Notes under the pieces: model-generated
What the model was told of the DNA's origin: nothing
Databases searched by the model: none
The model's input: only the letters and a program-made list of their open reading frames with translations
Program-made: the position numbers and the translations under genes
Assembly (NCBI GenBank): GCA_011330545.1
Contig: DRQI01000108.1
Location: 1-5,650 of the forward strand
Direction: 5' to 3'
Origin: Flavobacteriia bacterium
GTDB lineage: Bacteria; Bacteroidota; Bacteroidia; Flavobacteriales; Flavobacteriaceae
Length of the DNA stretch: 5,650 nt
Shown: in pieces, positions 1 to 5,181 of the stretch
Layout: each line of letters begins with the position of its first letter
How positions within the stretch are numbered: position 1 is the first letter of the stretch

Positions 1-132
1 GGGGTTTTAAGCCTGGCATCTCTCATTTCTATTGTAGGAATCGTAAAATTTGTATTGGTACTCGTGGCGGCAATTAAGGCGAGCAGGGGGGAAGTATACC
101 AATACCCGTTAACTATAAATTTTGTAAAATAA
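1..132 (+). CDS. DUF4870 domain-containing membrane protein, C-terminal fragment
   Basis: The frame is open from the left edge and ends at TAA 130-132, leaving 43 visible residues of a protein whose start lies outside the window. The visible part is a hydrophobic helix (LASLISIVGIVKFVLVLVAA) followed by a short polar end, KASRGEVYQYPLTINFVK. A last membrane helix followed by a basic residue, a Glu/Tyr-rich turn and a 'YPLTI.F' ending is what I know as the C-terminus of DUF4870 (Tic20-like) small membrane proteins. Their function is not established. It lies on the same strand as the PadR/PspC/DUF2807 genes, 157 nt ahead of the PadR start, with no terminator visible between, so it may belong to the same transcription unit. 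The family call comes from the tail only, but the motif is distinctive. Confidence 0.75.
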   Translation, partial: GVLSLASLISIVGIVKFVLVLVAAIKASRGEVYQYPLTINFVK

Positions 133-209
133 AAATTTAGCCTAATGCAATGGCAAAAAGGTACTGTTAAAAGTAAAAATAAAAGAAAATGTTTAAAAAC
201 CAATGAACC

Positions 210-275
210 ATGATAACAATAATAGCAGCCATATTGATTTATGTAGTGAATACAATTCTAAATACTATTGGGTAA
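210..275 (+). other. Possible 21-residue hydrophobic microprotein ahead of padR-like gene
   Basis: This is the only gene-like thing I see in the 133-289 gap. An ATG at 210 opens a 21-codon frame ending in TAA 273-275, only 14 nt before the PadR start. Its product would be almost entirely Ile/Val/Ala/Leu/Thr (MITIIAAILIYV and onward), enough for one membrane helix. Against it, the region is very AT-rich, which favours Ile codons by chance, and a second, hydrophilic 27-codon frame (203-286) overlaps it. The upstream sequence gives no clear ribosome-binding signal. No family is recognised. It could be a real small membrane peptide of the module, a leader frame, or noise. Confidence 0.2.
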
Positions 276-289
276 TTAAAAAGTAAAAA

Positions 290-631
290 ATGAAGATAGA
301 AAATACAAAGGCACAGATGCGCAAAGGAGTTTTAGAGTTTTGCATTCTCTCTATATTACAACATGGAGATGCCTATACCAATGAAATCCTTTCCAATCTG
401 AAAGAAGCAAAATTACTGGTGGTAGAGGGTACTATTTACCCTTTATTAACCCGGTTAAAAAATGCTGGGTTGCTCAGTTATCGTTGGGAGGAATCTACTT
501 CGGGGCCACCGAGAAAATATTATGCATTGACCGAAACCGGAAAATTATTTTTAAAAGAATTAACGGCTACTTGGGCTGATTTAGTAAAAGCCGTACATAT
601 TGTAACTAGCAAAAAACCAACAAAAAAATGA
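290..631 (+). CDS. PadR family winged-helix transcriptional regulator
   Basis: A 113-residue protein, the normal size of the short PadR group (about 105-115 residues). These are dimeric DNA-binding repressors, usually autoregulated and often controlling membrane-protein or transporter genes beside them. The wing/recognition signature is clear: LEFCILSIL near residues 15-23, GDAYTNEIL, then VEGTIYPLLTRLKNAGLLSY (about 45-64), followed by the wing strands SGPPRKYYALTETG (about 71-84) and a C-terminal dimerisation helix. The ATG at 290 is preceded by the A-rich leader aagtaaaaa, as usual in Bacteroidota. Its TGA (629-631) overlaps the ATG of the next gene (628-630), implying translational coupling with the HAAS/PspC protein. 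PadR plus a HAAS-containing partner is a recurrent pairing, so regulation of this operon is the likely role. The effector is unknown and no operator could be defined. Confidence 0.93.
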   Translation: MKIENTKAQMRKGVLEFCILSILQHGDAYTNEILSNLKEAKLLVVEGTIYPLLTRLKNAGLLSYRWEESTSGPPRKYYALTETGKLFLKELTATWADLVKAVHIVTSKKPTKK

Positions 632-2430
632 ATAAGACCATAAACATAAACTTAGGAGGTATCTTTTTTCATATAGACGAAACTGCTTACCAAAAAATGA
701 AAAGATATTTAGAGGCCATTCGCCGTTCATTGAGTGACGACCCTCAAGGCAGGGATGAAATTATTGCAGATATAGAATCGCGTATTAGCGAATTGCTGTC
801 AGAAAAGGTGAAAGATGCCCGCCAAGTAGTGAGCGAATCAGACATTGATGAGATAATTGCCGTCATGGGGCAGCCTGAAGACTATATGGTTGATGAAGAA
901 CTATTTACCGATGATTCTGGTAAAAATTATACAAGAAGCAGGCCGACACAAAAAAAATTATTTAGGGATGGCGATGATAAATTTCTAGGCGGTGTATCCT
1001 CGGGTATTGCACATTATTTTGGAGTAGATGCCATTTGGATTCGGCTAGCTTGGCTGGTATTGGCTTTTGGATTTGGATTCGGATTCATAGTATATCCCAT
1101 CTTATGGATATTATTGCCCGAAGCAAAAACTACTGCCGAAAAATTACAAATGGAAGGCGAACCGGTAAACATTACCAATATCGAAAAAAAAATCAGAGCC
1201 GAACTTGAAGATGTGTCAGAGCGCGTAAAAGGTGCTGCCACTGATGTGTCAGACGCGGTGAAAGAAGGGTACGAAAACGTTTCGAGTTCGTTAAAAAAAA
1301 AGGACCTGAAAAAACATCAAAATAGGGCGAAGTCCGGACTTCAAGACCTGATTGAAGTCCTAGGTAAAATTATCACTACTTTTTTGATGGTTATCGGTAA
1401 ATTTATTGGAGCCGTTTTGGTTATTGTGGCCGTAGCTCTGTTGATAAGTTTAATAATTACTCTGGTTACCACCGGTACGGTAGATTTTATGGGAGCCGAT
1501 TACCTTTTTGACGGAAATTTTCAATTTATCAACCCTACGAATGTTCCCATTTGGATTTTCTCATTGTTACTATTAATTTTGATAGGAATTCCGTTTTTAA
1601 TGCTATTCTTTTTAGGCTTATTTATCCTATCAAGTAAGTCAAAAATATTGAGCAGAACGTCAAAATTTGTACTCTTAGGTATTTGGTTAATCGCCTTATT
1701 AGGAGCAATTTACATTGTTGTTAGGCAAGGTGCGGAATTTGCACATGACGGCTTGTCTATAGAGAAAAATGCGTTGACAGTGATGCCTACAGATACGCTC
1801 AATATTAAAATGGTAGATGATGAGGCACTCTCAAATTACAATTATTTTAGGCACCGGTCAGGATTCAGAAAAGTATTAGATGCCAATGATATAGCCAAGT
1901 TTTATTCTAATGATTTAAGGGTTAATATTAAAATGTCTGACAGTACCGAAGCGTATGTAAAAATTAAAAAAGAAGCCAGTGGAAGAACGCGGTTAGTTGC
2001 CAAGGAAAATGCAGAGAAAATAGAATACAGTTATCAAAAATTAGGAAATACATTGTCTTTAAACGGTTATTTTTTAGTTGATTCTGAAACAGCTTTTAGA
2101 AATCAAGAAATATGGATTACGCTGTATATTCCCAAAGGGCAAGTTGTTTATTTTGATGAAACTTTAGGAAGGTTTCTAGATTATAAGTTAAAAACAGCCA
2201 GAGATATGTATAGAAACGATATGAGTTTACACTATTTTAAAATGACAGGCGACGGATTGGCATGTTTAGATTGTGATGAGTCTGATTATTGGGATACCGA
2301 AGATACAAAAGATAATGATGGTGTTGACGTAAATATTAATGACGAAGGCCTAAATGTTAAAGTAAATAATAATGGCGAAAAAGTAGAGGTGAAACTCGAT
2401 GAAGAAGGCGTTAAGGTTAAAAAAAATTAA
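628..2430 (+). CDS. HAAS-like/PspC domain multi-pass membrane protein
   Basis: A 600-residue protein related to the phage-shock-protein C family of envelope-stress membrane proteins. Residues 20-90 look like a HAAS-type alpha-helical domain (YLEAIRRSLSDDP, then RDEIIADIESRISELL and IDEIIAVMGQPEDY), which in known genomes accompanies PadR regulators. Residues 108-165 are a PspC domain (KKLFRDGDDKFLGGVSSGIA, ending in YPILWILLPEA), including its hydrophobic helix. A charged, possibly coiled linker (about 185-235) follows, then hydrophobic segments near 247-280, 307-335 and 345-365. About 235 residues of beta-rich sequence come last, containing CLDC at 546-549 and a tail of short Gly/Val repeats (563-599). 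The side of the membrane on which the C-terminus lies is uncertain because the PspC hydrophobic stretch may count as one or two passes. The start is set by the ATGA overlap with the PadR gene. The likely role is membrane stress sensing or stabilisation. This is inferred from family and context; no PspA partner is visible. Confidence 0.9.
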   Translation: MNKTININLGGIFFHIDETAYQKMKRYLEAIRRSLSDDPQGRDEIIADIESRISELLSEKVKDARQVVSESDIDEIIAVMGQPEDYMVDEELFTDDSGKNYTRSRPTQKKLFRDGDDKFLGGVSSGIAHYFGVDAIWIRLAWLVLAFGFGFGFIVYPILWILLPEAKTTAEKLQMEGEPVNITNIEKKIRAELEDVSERVKGAATDVSDAVKEGYENVSSSLKKKDLKKHQNRAKSGLQDLIEVLGKIITTFLMVIGKFIGAVLVIVAVALLISLIITLVTTGTVDFMGADYLFDGNFQFINPTNVPIWIFSLLLLILIGIPFLMLFFLGLFILSSKSKILSRTSKFVLLGIWLIALLGAIYIVVRQGAEFAHDGLSIEKNALTVMPTDTLNIKMVDDEALSNYNYFRHRSGFRKVLDANDIAKFYSNDLRVNIKMSDSTEAYVKIKKEASGRTRLVAKENAEKIEYSYQKLGNTLSLNGYFLVDSETAFRNQEIWITLYIPKGQVVYFDETLGRFLDYKLKTARDMYRNDMSLHYFKMTGDGLACLDCDESDYWDTEDTKDNDGVDVNINDEGLNVKVNNNGEKVEVKLDEEGVKVKKN

Positions 2431-2492
2431 ATTGAATAAAAAAGAATTTTGAAAAGATACCGGATATTGTTGGTACTGACGTGTTGTTACAA

Positions 2493-2548
2493 GGATACTC
2501 AATACTCAATACTCAAATCTCAATACTAAATACTAAACTCTAAACAAA
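2493..2548 (+). repeat. Degenerate 7-bp-period tandem repeat upstream of the DUF2807 gene
   Basis: About seven consecutive heptamers can be read: ggatact, caatact (2500-2506), caatact (2507-2513), caaatct, caatact (2521-2527), aaatact, aaactct, then decay into aaacaaa. The consensus is CAATACT, with three exact copies. The tract fills the second half of the 124-nt gap after the PspC gene and stops about 6 nt before the ATG at 2555, so it would form the 5' leader of the DUF2807 message or the spacer inside an operon mRNA. No dyad symmetry is obvious. The first half of the gap (2431-2492) shows no convincing promoter or terminator. Its function is unknown. Confidence 0.8.
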
Positions 2549-2554
2549 CAAAAA

Positions 2555-3268
2555 ATGAAAACACTACTAAAAATTTCAGGCGTATTATTACTGTTTTTAA
2601 CGATGACTTCTTGTTTTTTTGACGGGGTAAAAGGAAATAGGAATGTAGTTACAGAACAACGAAAAATTTCTTCCGATTTTGATGCCATAGACGTAAGCCA
2701 AGGCATAGATGTATACCTAACCATAGGCCATAAAGTATCACTGTCGCTAGAAGCCGATGAGAACCTACACGATATTATTATTACCGAAGTAAAAGATGGC
2801 ACGCTACACATTTATGCAGAAAAAAATATTTGGAGTGCCAAAAGAAGAAGGGTATACGTAACCGCATTGTCAATTAACGAAGTCACTGCAAGTAGTGGTG
2901 CCAATGTAAAGTCAGAAAACACTATTAAAGCCGAAGATTTTGAAGTTCGGGCAACGAGCGGCAGTGACGTAGACCTCCTATTAAAAGTTGAAAATTTAAC
3001 CTGTAAGACTACCAGTGGAGCCGATGCTAAATTAAAGGGCAGGGCTACAAATTTTACGGCAAAATCAACAAGTGGCGGATCTATCAAAGCAAAGGGCTTA
3101 GAAGCCAATAATTGTAATGCCAAAGCCACTAGCGGGGCAGATATATACATTAGTGTTGACAATGAATTGACTGCAGAAGCTACCAGTGGGGGCGATATCC
3201 ACTATTATGGAGATCCTAAAGTGAAACACAATAATGTTTCTTCCTCAGGAAGTATCAGAAGTAATTAA
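2555..3268 (+). CDS. Head GIN / DUF2807 domain lipoprotein
   Basis: A 237-residue exported protein. Residues 1-20 form a lipoprotein signal (MKTLLKISGVLLLFLTMTSC) with the likely lipidated Cys20; Met at -3 makes the lipobox slightly unusual. Residues 36-100 match the 'head' of DUF2807: F.AIDVSQGIDVYLTIG, then VSLSLEADENL and DGTLHIYAE. The family's GIN motif here reads GID (50-52). From about residue 110 the chain is a regular beta-helix-like repeat with Ser-Gly pairs near 114, 135, 154, 173, 193, 211 and 231, a step of 18-21 residues. DUF2807 is grouped with DUF4097/DUF2154 in the toastrack superfamily, which recurs beside PspC proteins and agrees with the context here. It would sit in the periplasm or on the outer membrane. 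The molecular role is unknown, and adhesion to, or sensing at, the envelope is inference. The ATG at 2555 follows the A-rich leader aacaaaaa. Confidence 0.92.
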   Translation: MKTLLKISGVLLLFLTMTSCFFDGVKGNRNVVTEQRKISSDFDAIDVSQGIDVYLTIGHKVSLSLEADENLHDIIITEVKDGTLHIYAEKNIWSAKRRRVYVTALSINEVTASSGANVKSENTIKAEDFEVRATSGSDVDLLLKVENLTCKTTSGADAKLKGRATNFTAKSTSGGSIKAKGLEANNCNAKATSGADIYISVDNELTAEATSGGDIHYYGDPKVKHNNVSSSGSIRSN

Positions 3269-3375
3269 AGGCGAATAAGAACTGCTTGTCAATTTTGTTA
3301 AAACCACAGAAATACTTGATAATCAGTAATTAATATCAAATTTAAGTTCATTGAGTAAAAATCGAAATCAGTAGT

Positions 3376-3429
3376 ATGAACTTTTCATGTTACAAGTGCA
3401 ACAACAGTTGTTTTTCCATTTTTTGTTGA
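3376..3429 (+). other. Doubtful 17-residue cysteine-rich mini frame (possible leader peptide)
   Basis: An ATG at 3376 opens 17 codons reading MNFSCYKCNNSCFSIFC and stops at TGA 3427-3429, only 2 nt before the left arm of the terminator stem at 3432. Four of the 17 residues are cysteine. Position and composition recall a leader peptide for attenuation, but there is no ribosome-binding evidence and a frame this short arises easily by chance. The rest of the 251-nt gap (3269-3519) holds the terminator and promoter-like box listed separately. I see no other gene in it. Confidence 0.12.
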
Positions 3430-3431
3430 CG

Positions 3432-3487
3432 AAGGAGGCGGCTTAAAAAGCAATACATCTCAGGTTTTTAAAAAGCCTCCTTTTTTT
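3432..3487 (+). terminator. Rho-independent terminator-like hairpin with T-run
   Basis: The arm AAGGAGGC (3432-3439) is an exact reverse complement of GCCTCCTT (3475-3482), and the 3' arm merges into a run of seven T (3481-3487). The enclosed 35 nt is long for a terminator loop. It can be shortened by an inner helix between AAAAA (3445-3449) and TTTTT (3465-3469), or by a small hairpin GCTT/AAGC (3441-3451). It lies 164 nt after the DUF2807 stop and 32 nt before the next ATG. The simplest reading is the end of the PadR-PspC-DUF2807 transcript; conditional attenuation of the downstream gene is an alternative. Confidence 0.65.
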
Positions 3488-3488
3488 G

Positions 3489-3496
3489 TATTTTTG
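3489..3496 (+). promoter_or_regulatory. Bacteroidota-type -7 box for the exported-protein gene
   Basis: TATTTTTG is an exact fit to the TAnnTTTG consensus used by the primary sigma factor of Bacteroidota. It lies 24 nt before the ATG at 3520, giving a short leader. It begins one base after the T-run of the terminator. No good TTG/TTTG -33 element is found about 19 nt upstream; that area is the 3' half of the terminator hairpin (ggtttttaaaaagcc). The match is in AT-rich DNA, so chance is possible, but the position is right. Confidence 0.4.
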
Positions 3497-3519
3497 AAGC
3501 ATAAAAAATAATTCCGGCT

Positions 3520-4197
3520 ATGAAAAACTTCAAAAATATCCTTTGTGCAATTGCATTGATGGCAACTTTAGGGATTGCTGCACAAGATTTTAAAGTAAGT
3601 ATCAATAAACTTACGGCAGAAACCCAGCAACTGTCAGAATCGCCCGATAATTTAAAATTAGTATGGTGGATACCCATCGAGTTTTGGCAAGCCGTTTTTG
3701 CAGAGAATAAAACGATGCCGCAACGTCAAATAGATGAAGTCTTACAAGTATTTGAGCAATATACGTTACTGGCGGTAGTAGACGGAATTATCGGTGAATT
3801 TGGCGATATTACCTACAAACCCAAAGATACCGTTTTTAATTCATTAGAAATTGTAGATGCCCATAAAAAAACATATACTCCTTTACGGGAAGATACCATC
3901 GATGAAAAAACCCTTGAGGTAATTTCATATATGAAACCCGTATTGGGCAATATGTTAGGTGACGTAGGTAAAAACATGTATTTTTTTCTGTTTCAAAAGA
4001 AAGAAAACCCTATGGAAAGGATTATCAATCCGATGAAAAAGGAAGAATTTACGATAAATTTAGGCGGTGAAGCTTTTCGTTGGAAACTGCCCTTGCCATC
4101 ATTGTTAAAACCAAAGAAATGCCCGGTAGATGGCCAATTGATGAATGCCACCTGGAAATATTGCCCCTTTCACGGAAAAGAACTGATTGCTCAATGA
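3520..4197 (+). CDS. Exported protein of unknown function with zinc-ribbon-like tail
   Basis: A 225-residue protein that I cannot assign to a named family. Residues 1-21 look like a Sec signal peptide (MKNFKNILCAIALMATLGIA), cleaved before QDF. The mature chain is soluble with no further membrane helix and has an aromatic patch KLVWWIPIEFWQAVF (46-60), a possible helical stretch RQIDEVLQVFEQYTLLAVVDG (69-89), and alternating beta-like sequence up to about 190. The C-terminus carries CPVDG (201-205) and WKYCPFHG (212-219), laid out like a zinc ribbon (CPxCG...CPxCG) in which Asp204 and His218 replace the second cysteine of each knuckle. C/D/C/H could bind zinc, but this is inference. The ATG is supported by the signal peptide and by the -7 box 24 nt upstream. 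It appears to have its own promoter and runs convergently into the dehydrogenase gene, overlapping it by 7 nt. Confidence 0.8.
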   Translation: MKNFKNILCAIALMATLGIAAQDFKVSINKLTAETQQLSESPDNLKLVWWIPIEFWQAVFAENKTMPQRQIDEVLQVFEQYTLLAVVDGIIGEFGDITYKPKDTVFNSLEIVDAHKKTYTPLREDTIDEKTLEVISYMKPVLGNMLGDVGKNMYFFLFQKKENPMERIINPMKKEEFTINLGGEAFRWKLPLPSLLKPKKCPVDGQLMNATWKYCPFHGKELIAQ

Positions 4198-5081
4198 CTG
4201 AATTGAGCGGCAATTTTTTCGGCTTTTCTGCTCTCGGCATAATCATAAAACCCTTCTCTTGATTTTACGCCTAATTTACCTGCCGTTACCATATTTACCA
4301 ATAGCGGGCAAGGAGCGTATTTGGGGTTTCCAAAACCATCGTACAATACATTGAGGATAGACAAGCAAACATCTAACCCTATAAAATCTGCCAATTGTAG
4401 CGGCCCCATCGGATGTGCCATGCCTAATTTCATTACAGTGTCGATTTCGTAGACGCCCGCAACACCTTCATACAAGGCATAGATGGCTTCATTTAGCATA
4501 GGCATTAAAATTCTATTAGCAATAAATCCCGGATAATCATTTACTTCCACCGGAACTTTTTGCAGTTTTTTTGAAAGCTCCATAATGGTATGGGTAACTT
4601 CGTCAGAAGTAGAATATCCGCGAATAATTTCTACCAACTTCATAATGGGCACCGGATTCATAAAATGCATTCCGATTACCTTTTCGGGCCTTGAAGTAGC
4701 AGCAGCAATTTTAGTAATAGAAATAGAAGAAGTATTGGTTGCCAAAATGGTTTCGGCATCGCATACAGCATCTAATTCTTTAAATATTTTGAGTTTTAAA
4801 TCACTGTTTTCTGTGGCGGCTTCCACCACTAAATCAGTGTGTTGTACCCCTTCATTTATAGTAGTAAAAGTACTGATATTAGCTAGCGTTTCCTGCTTAT
4901 TTTGCTCAGTAATCTTCTCTTTGGCTACCATTCTATCTAAATTTTTGGTAATGGTTGCAATACCGCTATCAATGGCTTCTTGCGAAATATCTATGATATG
5001 TACTTGGTATCCGTTTTGTGCAAATACATGGGCAATTCCGTTTCCCATAGTTCCGGCTCCTATAACTGCTATTTTTTTCAT
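4191..5081 (-). CDS. hbd: 3-hydroxybutyryl-CoA dehydrogenase
   Basis: A 296-residue protein, close to the usual length for single-function 3-hydroxyacyl-CoA dehydrogenases. It oxidises (S)-3-hydroxybutyryl-CoA to acetoacetyl-CoA, or the reverse, in the cytoplasm, in fatty-acid/butyrate metabolism. The Rossmann loop is GAGTMG (8-13), and Asp31 at the end of the second strand favours NAD over NADP. The catalytic set is complete and correctly spaced relative to the human short-chain enzyme: Ser118 in NTSS, His139 in GMHFMNP, Glu151 in KLVEI and Asn189 in GFIANRIL. The C-terminal helical domain ends with the family's GVKSREGFYDY. I chose ATG at 5081 (MKKIAVIGAG); an in-frame TTG at 5102 would add seven residues unlike the family and is less likely. 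It follows the Gfo/Idh/MocA gene by 100 nt on the same strand, with no clear promoter seen, so cotranscription is plausible. The substrate chain length is inferred from the family. Confidence 0.95.
   Translation of the reverse strand: MKKIAVIGAGTMGNGIAHVFAQNGYQVHIIDISQEAIDSGIATITKNLDRMVAKEKITEQNKQETLANISTFTTINEGVQHTDLVVEAATENSDLKLKIFKELDAVCDAETILATNTSSISITKIAAATSRPEKVIGMHFMNPVPIMKLVEIIRGYSTSDEVTHTIMELSKKLQKVPVEVNDYPGFIANRILMPMLNEAIYALYEGVAGVYEIDTVMKLGMAHPMGPLQLADFIGLDVCLSILNVLYDGFGNPKYAPCPLLVNMVTAGKLGVKSREGFYDYAESRKAEKIAAQFSH
4200..4219 (+). terminator. Weak hairpin plus T-run inside the opposing gene
   Basis: Just after the + strand stop (4195-4197), AATTG (4201-4205) can pair with CAATT (4211-4215) around the loop AGCGG, with one more G-U pair possible, and the stem runs into T4214-4219. 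It would act on the rightward transcript of the exported-protein gene while lying within the last codons of the dehydrogenase on the other strand. The stem is short and AT-rich, so this is a weak call. Confidence 0.27.
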
Positions 5082-5108
5082 TTTGAGTTGTTTATCTGAC
5101 AATATATT

Positions 5109-5164
5109 AAATCTTAGATTTCCAATTTTAAATTTTAACCCTTAAATTTCCAATCCCTTCTCCT
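5109..5164 (-). repeat. Second degenerate 7-bp-period tract, upstream of the dehydrogenase gene
   Basis: Read on the + strand from 5109 the sequence divides into heptamers aaatctt, agatttc, caatttt, aaatttt, aaccctt, aaatttc, caatccc, ttctcct, with consensus near (A/C)AATTTY. On the transcribed (-) strand this reads RAAATTT-like. It occupies most of the 100-nt gap between the oxidoreductase stop (5182) and the dehydrogenase start (5081), ending 27 nt before that start. It is more degenerate than the tract at 2493 but has the same period and a related + strand pattern. Its function is unknown. Confidence 0.6.
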
Positions 5165-5181
5165 TTTTTCACCACCCAACA

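Noticed and set aside
263..270. TACTATTG, near-match to a -7 box before the PadR gene.
   Set aside because: One core mismatch, and the nearest TTG (234-236) is about 26 nt away, too far for the usual spacing.
1014..1241. 75-codon - strand frame inside the PspC gene.
   Set aside because: Antisense to the conserved PspC domain, with no recognisable content or start signal.
2449..2529. 26-codon TTG-start frame reading MKRYRILLVLTCC and running into the heptad repeat; looked like a lipoprotein signal remnant.
   Set aside because: Rare start codon, no proper lipobox, and its end is only repeat sequence; too weak to call a pseudogene.
2533..2811. 92-codon - strand frame over the start of the DUF2807 gene.
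   Set aside because: Lies opposite the signal peptide and head domain; Ser/Phe-rich shadow.
2812..3162. 116-codon open frame on the - strand opposite the DUF2807 gene.
   Set aside because: It mirrors the repeated Ser-Gly codons of a well-supported lipoprotein gene and resembles no family; an antisense shadow.
3337..3344. CAAATTTA, a - strand match to the TAnnTTTG -7 box.
   Set aside because: No -33 partner at the right distance and no - strand gene downstream of it; expected by chance in AT-rich DNA.
3468..3677. 69-codon - strand frame over the terminator and the start of the exported-protein gene.
   Set aside because: Antisense to a signal-peptide coding region; no supporting motif.
4049..4262. 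Two short frames, one on each strand (60-65 codons), across the convergent stop region.
   Set aside because: Both overlap the ends of two supported genes in other frames, with no domain or start context.
4585..5145. 186-codon open frame on the + strand opposite the dehydrogenase.
   Set aside because: Entirely antisense to a gene with a complete catalytic set; the product is a low-complexity Ile/Ser/Val-rich string with no motif.
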